64,000 nt of DNA from Bog-756 sp963741055. Lineage in GTDB: Bacteria > Actinomycetota > Acidimicrobiia > Acidimicrobiales > RAAP-2. The stretch lies in NCBI GenBank assembly GCA_963741055.1, contig CAVUGU010000018.1:1-64000 (forward strand), read 5' to 3'. The notes beneath the pieces are model-generated. The model was not told the DNA's origin. It saw nothing but the letters and a program-made list of their open reading frames with translations, and did no database searches. Positions 9,202-17,254 of the stretch are shown here, in pieces. The translations under genes were made by a program, and so were the position numbers. Every line of letters begins with the position of its first letter. Positions within the stretch are counted from its first letter, which is position 1.

Positions 9202-9283
9202 TGGGACCGGTGCCCGGGCGGACGATCGCCGCGTCCGATCGCGACCTTGGGCACGGCGTCAGGTTAAGCCCAGTTGGAGCCGG

Positions 9284-9481
9284 AGCGCGACGGCGCTGCT
9301 CGGAGCACACATCCTGGGAGAAGAGGCGACCGAGCTCATCCACGTGGCGCAGGCGGTGCTCCACAAGGGCGGGATCATCGACGAGTTCATCGATACCACC
9401 TTCAACTTTCCGACGCGGACCGACGCCTACAAGTACGCGGCCTACGACGGCCTCCAGCGGCTGCGTGCCCGGAGTACCTGA
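9284..9481 (+). pseudogene. C-terminal remnant of a soluble transhydrogenase/pyridine nucleotide-disulfide oxidoreductase
   Basis: About 60 codons read LLGAHILGEEATEL, then VLHKGGIIDEFIDTTFNFPT, then AYKYAAYDGLQRL and a natural stop. This is the C-terminal dimerisation domain of SthA/lipoamide-dehydrogenase-type flavoproteins. The roughly 400 preceding residues (FAD and NAD domains) are missing: upstream sequence is the 5' end of the divergent glycosyltransferase. I call it a decayed or truncated gene. The fragment keeps a clean stop and family-like residues, so truncation may be recent. Confidence 0.72.
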
Positions 9482-9650
9482 GGCTCCCGACGCGGCCCGG
9501 ACGAGCCGAGGAAAATGGTGGTGGCGGACACCCTAGGGGGTCAAGCATCGCGTCCAAGGTGCCGATAACTCCTGTGCCGCACATGGGTCGGTCGAGCGAG
9601 GTATCCGCCGTCTCGCTCTCGGCCCAAGGCTGCACCCGGGGGGGTTGCGA

Positions 9651-9682
9651 GAAAGGGTGGGACCGACGGGTCCCACCCTTTC
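9651..9682. terminator. Perfect 14-bp hairpin, probable terminator or attenuator
   Basis: gaaagggtgggacc pairs perfectly with ggtcccaccctttc across a gacg loop. It is followed by gctttgc rather than a long T run, so it is at best a GC-type intrinsic terminator. It lies between the transhydrogenase remnant and the Thr-rich membrane protein gene, about 90 bases before the latter's start. That position would also suit a 5'-leader structure. Confidence 0.6.
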
Positions 9683-9774
9683 GCTTTGCGGCGGGAACCT
9701 TCGGTAACAGCGGTTGCGGACTCGCGGTCGTTAGCATGGCCGCCGGGCGCCTCGGCTCGGAAAGGTGCGGACTC

Positions 9775-10585
9775 ATGAACAGTGCGTCCAAGCAATGTGC
9801 GCGAGCGGCGCGCTTCTCCGCAACCTCCCCTCGCCTGTTCCGGCGTGCCCCCCTCCTGGTGGGCCTGTTTGTCAGTGCCGCTCTCCTCGTGGCCGCACCC
9901 TCGCCTCCCACCTGGGCGTCGACCGATCCCACGACAACCACGAGCGCCCCCACTACGACGACAACCACGACCGCGCCCACGACCACGACGAGCTCGACCA
10001 GCCCTCCGACGACCCGGACCACGCCGGTCTCGCCCGACCACGACGGTTCCTGCCACCTCGTCCACCTCGACGACGACCACGACCCTGCCGAAGACCCACT
10101 CCACGTCCTCGGACACCTGGGTGCTCGTCGTCATCGCGGTGGCTGCGGCGCTGGTGCTCGCGCTGCTCATCGGTGTCCTCGTCGCTGGGCGGCGACGTCG
10201 TCGCGCCAACAGCGCCTGGCTGCCGTCGGCGAGGACGGCTCTCGACAGTGCGGTTGCCGCCCGCGATCTCCTGCTCTCCGAACCGGCGGACGCCGATGCG
10301 GCCACCCACGAGGCGATCCGGGCCAAGGTGGGTGAAGCGGCACGGATGCTCGACGGAGCAAGCGCCCGGGGTCCCGACGAGGAAGCTCGCACTGCGAGCC
10401 ACGACGCGGCCGAAGAGCTCCGGGGTCTGCTGTTCGCCGTCGAGGCTCAGCGTCTTCTGCCGACCGGTCGCACTCCTCCGACGGCCGATCAGCTCGCTCA
10501 GGCAGACCTGCAACGACGGACCCGCGAGTCGGAGCTCGAGCGGGCACTGGTCCGACTCGGGCGGCGAGTCCGCACCGTCCAATAG
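9775..10585 (+). CDS. Thr-rich single-pass membrane protein, one frame break
   Basis: About 269 residues once a frame break is bridged. The N terminus has a signal peptide (basic start, then LLVGLFVSAALLVAAP, cut near WAS). Then comes a mucin-like Thr/Ser/Pro tract of about 55 residues, a membrane helix (WVLVVIAVAAALVLALLIGVLV), an Arg cluster and a cytoplasmic helical domain of about 130 residues. The break is at the CCC of 10033-10035: deleting one C joins both halves, and total length is 3n+1. I infer an exported surface protein with a glycosylatable stalk. The function is unknown. Confidence 0.72.
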
Positions 10586-10635
10586 CCACGAGAGAGCGCA
10601 GGAACCGAGCGGATACCCGCGATTAGCGTGGGCCT

Positions 10636-11355
10636 GTGCTCGAACCGACCGTGTCGCCGACGACACCGGAACGACACGACCTCGGCGACGAGGTTGGCCC
10701 CCTTCCCTCTGCGCACCCAGGACGCGATCATCGCCAGCCGAAGAAGCGCCAATTCCGGGGGATCATCCCTTTCGGAGGTGGCCACCGCTTCCTGCGTTTC
10801 TCGGGCAAGGCGCGCACCGACGCCGCCGAACGGCGAGCCCGGGCGGACGAGGACCAATTGCACCGCGCGATCGGTCGAGTCGCTGCGAACTGGTCGCTGA
10901 TCGAGATCGGCTCGGGCTTCATGCTGATGGGACTCGTCGGCAGCCCCACGAGTCACTCGCCCGTGCGGTGGTCGCCGGCCAACGCGTCGAGAACGTGTGG
11001 GAGACGACCGAAGCGCTGCTCGCCGCCTACGGGGAGGCGACCGCCGAGGAGCTCGCCTTGTTCCGAGCATGGCGGCGGAGCGCGAACGCCTATCGGCGGC
11101 GTCGGAACGAGGCCATCCACAGCGCATGGTCCCTCACCTCCGAACGGGGGGGACCGGCGGCATGGGACATGATGAGCCAGAAGGCCAAACGGGGTGCCCG
11201 CGAAGACCTCTTTCCCGGTGGGATGCCCGAGCTCGAGGAACTGGCTCGCGACATCGCCGAATGCGAGGAGCGGTCTGGTCCACGTCCATCGCCGCATCCT
11301 CGACGTGATGGAGAAGAGGGACCTGCGTCGCGACGACGGCGCCGAGCTGTCCTGA
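10636..11355 (+). CDS. Hypothetical protein with HEPN-like RNxxxH motif, two compensating frame breaks
   Basis: About 239 residues from the GTG at 10636. The opening is basic and disordered. A helical domain follows (IGRVAANWSLIEIGSGFML, then ENVWETTEALLAAYGEATAEEL), and ANAYRRRRNEAIHSAWSL carries R-x4-H, the catalytic signature of HEPN RNases. One base is missing in the C run at 10944-10947 and one is extra near 11273-11276, so total length is a multiple of three. The family is not one I can name, and HEPN membership is inference from the motif and helical character. Neighbours do not form an obvious toxin-antitoxin pair. Confidence 0.6.
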
Positions 11356-11389
11356 GGGAATCGGTGCTCTGGACCTCTCCGGTGTCAGG

Positions 11390-11741
11390 TCAGGCGTTCG
11401 GGACGGCCTGGTTCTTGGCGTCGACGTGCACGACCCGTGGGTGGTGCTCGACGACCTCTACCTCGTCGTACTCCCCGTAGGTGAGGAGGATGACGGTGTC
11501 GCCCACGTGTACCAGGCCGCGCCGCCGCACCGTTCAGGCAGATCTCGCCCGTCTCGCCCCTGATCGCGTAGGTCTCGAACCGGGCGCCGTTGTCGACGTC
11601 GAGCACGGTGACCTGCTCGTGCTCGAGGATGTCGGCGGCCTCGAGGAGGTCCGGTCCGATGCTGATCGAGCCGACGTAGTTGAGGTCGGCGTCGGTCACC
11701 GTTGCCCGGTGGATCTTGGACTTGAGCATCCGGCGGCGCAT
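11390..11741 (-). CDS. panD: Aspartate 1-decarboxylase, one frame break
   Basis: PanD makes beta-alanine for pantothenate and coenzyme A. KSKIHRATVTDADLNYVGS carries the Gly-Ser site where the proenzyme self-cleaves to form the pyruvoyl cofactor, and LNGAAA is conserved. The reading frame slips after LNGAAA (11519-11526 region). The other frame continues LVHVGDTVILLTYGEYDEVEV to the expected PanD end, NQAVPNA. Length is 3n+1, so one extra base is implied, probably a sequencing error. The start at 11741 has a GGAGGAG ribosome site 8 bases upstream. Corrected length is about 116 residues, normal for the family. Confidence 0.88.
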
Positions 11742-11992
11742 GGGTTGGTTCTCCTCCGAGGTGCGGCGACCGAAGGGAGCCATGGTACCGGGCCGACCTC
11801 GGCTTTCGGTCTCGGCCTCCCGAGACCCTCAAGTCGGGCGGTCGGCCCTCCGATAGGAAATTGTGGACGACCGCAGGGTGACGAAGCACCGTCGGACCCT
11901 CAACGAGCGCAGGTCACAGACGCCCGAGAACGCCTCCCGTACGGACAAGGGGCCGACTGGGCGGCCGACGGGGAGGGCCCGCGCAGCCCCGG

Positions 11993-12115
11993 GTGTCCGA
12001 GGACCTCATGCGGCTCGCCTGCCTCTGGCAGGCCGGAGCGCTGAGCGACGCCGAGTTCGAAGCCGCGAAGGCCAGGGTGCTCGCCACCTACTGGAGAACT
12101 CAGTCGTCGGCCTGA
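11993..12115 (+). CDS. SHOCT-like short protein
   Basis: A 40-residue ORF from GTG (an in-frame ATG is at 12008). LWQAGALSDAEFEAAKARVLA matches the short C-terminal SHOCT motif, an amphipathic helix pair found at the ends of many bacterial proteins. Here it stands alone or the upstream part is lost; sequence before 11993 in this frame gives nothing recognisable. It may be a free SHOCT peptide or the end of a broken gene. Confidence 0.5.
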   Translation: MSEDLMRLACLWQAGALSDAEFEAAKARVLATYWRTQSSA

Positions 12116-12225
12116 GGGTCGCCCGCCACCGTGAGGCCGACATGGCAGTGCGGGATCCGTCGGCATAATCTGCGGCTGTTCCTTTCCCAGGCGGTCGGGC
12201 GGGAGGGACTCGGAATGGAGCGAGC

Positions 12226-12399
12226 ATGCTGATCATCTGGATCCTGTTGGCGATCGTCCTGGTGGTGATGGTCGCCGGCGGGTTCGTCGGGCGGAGCCGT
12301 CGGAACTACCAGCGAGAAGAGGCCCGGCGGGAAGAGACCCATCACGTCACCCACCACGGGAAGGGTGCCCGGAAGTCGCGCGGACGAGGTCGGCACTGA
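12226..12399 (+). CDS. Small single-pass membrane protein
   Basis: 57 residues: one N-terminal membrane helix (LIIWILLAIVLVVMVAGGFV), then a highly basic His/Arg/Lys-rich tail of about 35 residues ending RKSRGRGRH. A GGAG sits 5 bases upstream of the ATG. I do not recognise it. The short helix plus cationic tail suggests a cytoplasmic-tail anchor that binds lipid head groups or nucleic acid, which is inference only. It converges with the amidohydrolase gene. Confidence 0.62.
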   Translation: MLIIWILLAIVLVVMVAGGFVGRSRRNYQREEARREETHHVTHHGKGARKSRGRGRH

Positions 12400-12402
12400 C
12401 CC

Positions 12403-13593
12403 TCAGGTCGGCCGGAGGGTCGTCAGCTCCCTGACGTTGTCATTGAGGACGAGCCGGCGATCGGCGTCGTCGAGATCCTTCACCTCGCGCAGGTAGTCGA
12501 GCGGCTCGGGCAACGCTTCGATGTGCGGCCAGTCCGAGCCGAAGATCACGCGTGAGGGGCCCATGTGCTCGACCACCTCGTACACGTCGTCCTCCCAGAA
12601 CGGATTGATCCAGACGTGTCGGCGGAAGGTTTCGATCGGGTCGTCCTTCCAGTAGCCGGGCATCTTGTTGGCGGTCGAGCGGACCTTCTTGAAGAGATCG
12701 GGCAGGTACTGGGCGCCGTTCTCCACGGAGGCGATCCGCAGATTGGGAAATCGGTGGAAGTGGTCGTCGAAGATGATCGTCAGGAGATAGTCCCGGATCG
12801 CCTGCTCGATGGCGAAACCCTTGATCGACGGCTTCCAACCGCCGGAGAAGGTCGCGGCGAAGCCGTCCTTCGCGTATCCGTTCGACGAGACCCCACCGTC
12901 GCCGGCATGGACGACGACGGTGATGCCCGCGTCGTTGGCGAGCGACCAGAACCCGTCGAAGACCGGATCGAAGGGGCTCCGTCTTCCCTCCGCCGTCCGT
13001 GGCGCCGCGGGTCGCATGACCACCAGCCGCGCACCGCGATCGAGTGCCCAGGCAAGCTCCTCGGCAGCCCAGGCGGGGTCGGCCAGAGTGAGGTAGGGAG
13101 CCGCATAGATGCGATCGGCCACGTTGAAGGTCCACTCCTCTTCCAGCCAGCGGTTGAACGCGGAGAAGAGCCGGCAGACCGCCCATGGATCCTCCGAGAG
13201 CGGCTCCTCGTAGATCATTCCGAGGGTGGGAAAGAGGAGGCATCCGTCGAGCCCCTGCTCGTCGAGCGTGGCGAGCCGTGCGCCCGGGCTCCGGTAGGCG
13301 GCACGAATCGGTTCACGACGTGAGAGGAACTCCAGCGGCCCACGTCGTCCGGGGTTGCCACGGAAGTAGTCGTGCAGCGCACCGGGCAGGGCCACCGGAT
13401 CGAACGTCGGGTTGGTCACCGCGTGGTTCACCCGCCCACCGAGCACGTGATAGCGGCGTCCGTCGATCTCGCACCACTGGATGACCCGCGGCCCGAGCGT
13501 CGGATCGAGGTGCCGGGTGAACGCATCCTCTGCTTCGTAGTAGTGGTTGTCGGCGTCGAAGACCGGGTGGTCGCCCACTGCCGGTTCACCCAT
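12403..13593 (-). CDS. Amidohydrolase-2 family metal-dependent hydrolase
   Basis: 396 residues of the amidohydrolase_2 (ACMSD-like) superfamily, TIM-barrel zinc enzymes that hydrolyse or decarboxylate ring acids. FDADNHYYE near the N terminus is the D-x-H-like metal site, VVVHAGD carries a barrel His, and FGSDWPH near residue 360 holds the catalytic Asp. The ATG at 13593 is preceded by AAGGAG with 8-base spacing. Family members of this size are frequent in actinobacterial aromatic and polyketide catabolism; the substrate is unknown. Confidence 0.88.
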   Translation of the reverse strand: MGEPAVGDHPVFDADNHYYEAEDAFTRHLDPTLGPRVIQWCEIDGRRYHVLGGRVNHAVTNPTFDPVALPGALHDYFRGNPGRRGPLEFLSRREPIRAAYRSPGARLATLDEQGLDGCLLFPTLGMIYEEPLSEDPWAVCRLFSAFNRWLEEEWTFNVADRIYAAPYLTLADPAWAAEELAWALDRGARLVVMRPAAPRTAEGRRSPFDPVFDGFWSLANDAGITVVVHAGDGGVSSNGYAKDGFAATFSGGWKPSIKGFAIEQAIRDYLLTIIFDDHFHRFPNLRIASVENGAQYLPDLFKKVRSTANKMPGYWKDDPIETFRRHVWINPFWEDDVYEVVEHMGPSRVIFGSDWPHIEALPEPLDYLREVKDLDDADRRLVLNDNVRELTTLRPT

Positions 13594-13726
13594 GGTGGAA
13601 CTCCTTGCAATCGTCCCTCGTCGGGTCGCCATCTTAGGTGGGGCCCGGAAGCGTGAACCTGCGCCACCTGCTCGAGTCGGTACGCCCGGCTCGCAGAGCG
13701 AGGACCGTGCTGCCTATGGTCACGCC

Positions 13727-14245
13727 ATGGCCATCTACCGACTCGACGACCTCGAGCCCACGGTGCATCCCGATGCCTACGTCCATCCCGATGCAGTGGT
13801 CATCGGCGACGTCACCCTCGGCGCCGAGTCATCGGTCTGGCCGAGCGCGGTGCTCCGGGGCGACTACGGAACCATCGTGATCGGCGCTCGAAGTTCCATC
13901 CAGGACGGATCGGTGGTCCACGCCGGACCCGGCTTTCCCACTCGGGTGGGTGACGGTTGCGTGATCGGGCACCTCGCCCATCTGGAGGGATGCACCCTCG
14001 AGGACGACTGCCTGGTGGGCTCGGGCTCGGTGGTGCTCCACCACGCGGTGGTGGAGCGCGGAGCCACCGTCGGTGCGAACGCGGTCGTTCCCAACCAGAT
14101 GGTCGTGCCGTCGGGTTCGCTCGCGATCGGTGTGCCGGCGACCATCCGCCCTGATCGTTCCAGCCTCCTGCTCATTCAGGCATCCGCCGCCGAGTACGTC
14201 GAGAACGGACGCCGGTTCAAGAGGAATCTGGCCCGGATCGACTGA
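13727..14245 (+). CDS. Gamma-carbonic anhydrase-like hexapeptide-repeat protein
   Basis: 172 residues, nearly all a left-handed beta helix made of hexapeptide repeats (VIGDVTLGAESSVWPSAVL, then VGDGCVIGHLAHLEG). His residues in VVHAGPG and GHLAHLEG occupy the places of the zinc ligands of gamma-carbonic anhydrases (YrdA/PaaY group). The family includes active carbonic anhydrases and inactive relatives; metal binding is plausible here, activity unproven. A trimeric cytoplasmic protein is expected. It sits 68 bases before corA on the same strand. Confidence 0.87.
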   Translation: MAIYRLDDLEPTVHPDAYVHPDAVVIGDVTLGAESSVWPSAVLRGDYGTIVIGARSSIQDGSVVHAGPGFPTRVGDGCVIGHLAHLEGCTLEDDCLVGSGSVVLHHAVVERGATVGANAVVPNQMVVPSGSLAIGVPATIRPDRSSLLLIQASAAEYVENGRRFKRNLARID

Positions 14246-14313
14246 GCCCCGTCGGCAACGGAGCCGCCTGGCGCATCCACATTCTCGGTCCCGCGGACGG
14301 GCAGACTCGGGCC

Positions 14314-15288
14314 ATGGACGGCCGGATCTTCTCCGACGGGACGACGTCTGCGGCGACGGTGGCGTCGGTTGGTCAACTGGTCGATGCAGGGCAGTTCTTC
14401 TGGCTCGATCTCGACAGCGTGGACGAAGAGACCGTGGGTCTCCTGACCGACGTCTTCCACGTGCATCAGCTGGCCCTCAAGGACATCGAGCAGTTCGGAC
14501 AGCGGCCGAAGGTCGACGACTATGGCACGTTCACCTACCTGGTCGCCTACGGTGCCGCCGGCCAGGGGTTCGGGACCGAAGAGGTGCACTTCCTCATCGC
14601 CGAGCATTTCGTCGTCACCATCCACCATGGTCACTGCGGGGCGATGGACGATGCCCGCACCCGTCTCGAACATCGCACCGGTGCGGTGACGGTGCCGCCC
14701 CAGATCGCGGTGATCTACGTCGTGATCGACGAACTGGTCGACAGCTTCTTCCCGATGCTCGACGGCTTCGACAACCAGATCGACGACTTGGAGGACGCAG
14801 TGCTGGTCCGGCCGACCGAGGCACAGCTCGGGACCTTGTTCAGCATGAAGCGGTCCCTGATCGGCGTGCGGAAGGTGATCACGCCCGAGCGCGACGCATT
14901 CGCTGGCATCACCGCCGGAGTCATCGAGCTGCCGGGAGTGAACGAAAACAGTCTCCGCTACCTCCGGGACGTCTACGACCACCTGATCCGGATCAGCGAT
15001 CTGTTGGACGGCTACCGCGACCTTCTGAGCGGCGTCATGGACACCCACCTCTCGACGGTGTCCAACCGCCTCAACGTCGTGATGAAACAGCTGACCATCA
15101 TCGCCACGGTCTTCCTCCCGCTGAGCTTCCTCACCGGCTGGTTCGGTCAGAACTTCGGGTACCTGGTGGGGCACATCACCGGAAGAGTGCCCTTCTACGT
15201 GTTCGCGGTCGGACTCGAAGTCGTGGCTGCTGCGGCGCTCCTCTACTACTTCCGGCGGCGCGGCTGGCTCGGTGGGCCGACCGAGTGA
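14314..15288 (+). CDS. corA: CorA-family magnesium/divalent cation transporter
   Basis: 324 residues with the CorA plan: a cytoplasmic alpha/beta funnel, a long coiled stalk (MDTHLSTVSNRLNVVMKQLT) and two C-terminal membrane helices (TIIATVFLPLSFLTGWF and VPFYVFAVGLEVVAAAALLYYF). The pore loop reads FGQNFG, not the canonical GMN, so ion selectivity may differ. Homopentameric inner-membrane channel. Its last 43 bases overlap the end of the convergent Ser/Gly-repeat gene. Confidence 0.88.
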   Translation: MDGRIFSDGTTSAATVASVGQLVDAGQFFWLDLDSVDEETVGLLTDVFHVHQLALKDIEQFGQRPKVDDYGTFTYLVAYGAAGQGFGTEEVHFLIAEHFVVTIHHGHCGAMDDARTRLEHRTGAVTVPPQIAVIYVVIDELVDSFFPMLDGFDNQIDDLEDAVLVRPTEAQLGTLFSMKRSLIGVRKVITPERDAFAGITAGVIELPGVNENSLRYLRDVYDHLIRISDLLDGYRDLLSGVMDTHLSTVSNRLNVVMKQLTIIATVFLPLSFLTGWFGQNFGYLVGHITGRVPFYVFAVGLEVVAAAALLYYFRRRGWLGGPTE

Positions 15289-15563
15289 TCATCGAGCCCG
15301 CGACCGGCGCTCCGCACCCCGAGCGCCGAGCCTGCGGAGAGGACCGAGAGCACCGAGCCCGCCGAGAGGACCGAGCCGGCACTGAGAAACGACCCGATCG
15401 CCAGGAAGGAGCCGAACGACCCGACCGAGAGGACGGAGAGCGCGGACCCGACCGAGCCGATCGAGAGGACCGAGTTGGTCGAGTTGATCGAGAGGAACGA
15501 ATTGGTCGAGTTGATCGACCACCGCGAGCCGAGTGTCGGGAACCGTGGGCACCTGGTCATCAT
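15246..15563 (-). CDS. Ser/Gly/Leu pentad-repeat protein
   Basis: 105 residues from ATG (MMTRCPRFPT). About 65 residues are a degenerate five-residue repeat of S-[IVF]-x-S-x type (SINSTNSFLS, VLSIGSVGSALS, FLSAGSVLSAGSVLS). Small residues and a hydrophobic residue alternate regularly, as in beta-helix or pentapeptide-like proteins. Similar GS-repeat orphans occur in actinobacteria, with no function I know. It begins 22 bases after the lipoprotein stop, probably last in a four-gene operon. The plus strand is also open here (RED/RVDR repeats), so the coding strand is not certain. Confidence 0.5.
   Translation of the reverse strand: MMTRCPRFPTLGSRWSINSTNSFLSINSTNSVLSIGSVGSALSVLSVGSFGSFLAIGSFLSAGSVLSAGSVLSVLSAGSALGVRSAGRGLDDHSVGPPSQPRRRK
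15310..15530. repeat. Degenerate 15-bp tandem repeat
   Basis: Successive variants of gag-agg-accgag recur about every 15 bases, the DNA counterpart of the five-residue repeat in the minus-strand ORF. Units are diverged and not identical in length, so this is an old coding repeat, not a recent satellite. Confidence 0.6.
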
Positions 15564-15585
15564 GTCCGCTGCCCGAACAGGACGC

Positions 15586-16110
15586 TCAGGGCGTGATGAG
15601 CGGCTGGCCGTCCGGGCGAAGGACGTACCACCGGCCCCCCGCATTGGTCAGAGCCTGACCGGTCGCCTTACCCGGGACACGATCCGGCGGCCAGAGATAG
15701 AGCGGCCACCCGTTGTAGGTGACCTGGGTGGTCCCGTCGGTACGCGGTGCGGTTCCGAGGAGCGAGGACCGAACGCCCGGTCCCGCGATCGGGCGGGTGG
15801 TACCGGCGGTGAGCACAAGGGGCGGCCACTGCACCGCGCAGATCTGATAGCACCGCGACGGCGTTCCTCGCCGATCGTTGGCGAACATGTAGAGCGTGAG
15901 GCCCTGTCCGTTGGCGAGCACCGTGCCGAGCCCGTTCACGCCGATCGCCTTGACCTCGTCGACCGGACCGTGCTGGAGCACCGGCGGCACGGTGTCGAAC
16001 GGTGTGGTGATCGCGGTCCCGGTACTCGTGCACGCCGTCGAGGCGAACGCGACCGCTCCGATCGTCCACGCCCAGCCTCGTCCACCGCGGTACCGGGTCC
16101 GGACCCGCAC
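15586..16110 (-). CDS. Predicted lipoprotein with COG4315-type secreted repeats
   Basis: 174 residues. An N-terminal membrane-targeting segment ends in a lipobox-like ASTAC, so the mature protein would be lipid-anchored outside the cell. Two copies of the COG4315 repeat follow: one centred on GLTLYMFANDRRGTPSRCYQICAVQWPPL, one on VTYNGWPLYLWPPDRVPGKATGQ. Their role is unknown, though family members are often found with redox or heme proteins. It starts 4 bases after the DUF2889 stop, in the cluster that begins with a MhuD-like gene. Confidence 0.8.
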   Translation of the reverse strand: MRVRTRYRGGRGWAWTIGAVAFASTACTSTGTAITTPFDTVPPVLQHGPVDEVKAIGVNGLGTVLANGQGLTLYMFANDRRGTPSRCYQICAVQWPPLVLTAGTTRPIAGPGVRSSLLGTAPRTDGTTQVTYNGWPLYLWPPDRVPGKATGQALTNAGGRWYVLRPDGQPLITP

Positions 16111-16114
16111 TCCC

Positions 16115-16717
16115 TCAGCGGTCCGCGTCGCGGATCACCTCGACCGGCTGCGCGGGATACGGCCCGATTCCCGGCCGCCATCCGGCGGCCAGCTTCTGTT
16201 CTGCGACGCCGCCCTCGGCCCAGACGTGACAGGTGTCTCGCGCCCACGGCGTCGCAGCGCCCGAGAGCAGATCAGGCGTCTCGCCACGACCGAGTGCGCG
16301 CGCTCGCCTCGAGGTCACCGCCTGCACGACCACCGGACCGAGGGAGCGCGCAAGGTGCTCGAGATGGGAGCAGCCCTGCGGTCCGCCGAACCGCTCTTGC
16401 ACCGCGCGGGTGTAGCCGCGTGCCACGCCGAGCCCGACAAGTCCCTCGAAGGCCTCGAGGATCGCGGGGCACTCGGCGTGCGGGAAGACCCGCATCTCGG
16501 CGGTAGCTCGGGTGATGGTCATGTCCTCGACCCGAACCGTGACCGAAAGGCTCATGTCGTGGACGAGGGAGACCGAACGCTCGCCGTCCGCCCAGGGCCG
16601 CACGTCCTCGAGCCGGCCACGCACTCGAAGGTCCTCGCCCTCCTCGAAGGCTTCGTACACGATCGACCGGCGGTGGAGCGGGACGTCTGACCCCGCGTCG
16701 GACGCGTCGTCGCTCAT
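16115..16717 (-). CDS. DUF2889 family protein
   Basis: 200 residues. LHRRSIVYEAFEEGEDLRVRGRLEDVRPW, the HDMSLSVTVRVEDMTITRATAEM core and CPAILEAFEGLVGLGV match DUF2889, a family of unknown function. The start ATG at 16717 overlaps the upstream stop as ATGA, which indicates translational coupling to the monooxygenase gene. The C-terminal 40 residues (CHVWAEGG...) are more variable. No membrane segment. Confidence 0.78.
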   Translation of the reverse strand: MSDDASDAGSDVPLHRRSIVYEAFEEGEDLRVRGRLEDVRPWADGERSVSLVHDMSLSVTVRVEDMTITRATAEMRVFPHAECPAILEAFEGLVGLGVARGYTRAVQERFGGPQGCSHLEHLARSLGPVVVQAVTSRRARALGRGETPDLLSGAATPWARDTCHVWAEGGVAEQKLAAGWRPGIGPYPAQPVEVIRDADR

Positions 16718-17067
16718 CGCGGTGGCGGCAGGTCGACGACGTCGTACGACCAGAGCTCGCTGTGCACCCCGACCGGTGGCGAAGGAGGCGACTCCTCGCC
16801 GCTGTCGCCGGTGGAGCGGTCCGCACCGCCGTCACCACGGTGGCCGTGCGCGAACGCGGGCGAGCTCACCCACGCCGCGAACGCGTCCTCGTCGCGCCAA
16901 CGGGTGACCACCAGCCACACGTCGCGTTGGTCGGTCGGCCGCAGCAGCTCGAAGCCTTCGAAGCCGTCCGCGTCGTCCACCGCGCCGGCTCTGGCGGCGA
17001 ACCGGCGGGCCAGTTCGTCTCCCGAGCCCTCCCGCACGGTGATCGCGTTGATCCTCACCACACTCAC
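16714..17067 (-). CDS. Antibiotic biosynthesis monooxygenase (ABM)/heme-degrading monooxygenase-like
   Basis: 117 residues with the ABM ferredoxin-like fold: MSVVRINAITVREGSGDELARRF, GFEGFELLRPTDQRDVWLVVTRW and EDAFAAWVSSPAF. This pattern is closest to the MhuD/IsdG-like heme-degrading branch or to quinol monooxygenases. An Asp/Gly/Ser-rich insert follows near residue 80 before the last strand (ELWSYDVVDL). First gene of a tight minus-strand cluster with DUF2889, a lipoprotein and the repeat protein. A heme-related function is inference. Confidence 0.75.
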   Translation of the reverse strand: MSVVRINAITVREGSGDELARRFAARAGAVDDADGFEGFELLRPTDQRDVWLVVTRWRDEDAFAAWVSSPAFAHGHRGDGGADRSTGDSGEESPPSPPVGVHSELWSYDVVDLPPPR

Positions 17068-17254
17068 GGTCCGATCATGCTCCGCGTGGGCGGGGCCTCC
17101 AAATCACCCCTTGGCCGGCCCGGCTGGCTCGGTCGGCCGGGGGCCCCCGAAGGGCTCACATCCGCGTAGTTACGAAGGTGTGATACCCTGGACCTGCACG
17201 TTGACCAGAGGGTTCGAGTTGAGGTCAACCTTTGCTCGAGGTGGAGGACTGGCG

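Noticed and set aside
11863..12168. 101-codon plus-strand frame over the SHOCT-like ORF
   Set aside because: Its product is basic low-complexity sequence, while the other frame gives a clear SHOCT-like helix pair.
14073..15596. 507-codon plus-strand open frame across corA and the repeat region
   Set aside because: corA in another frame has clear membrane helices and CorA features; this frame is Arg-rich throughout.
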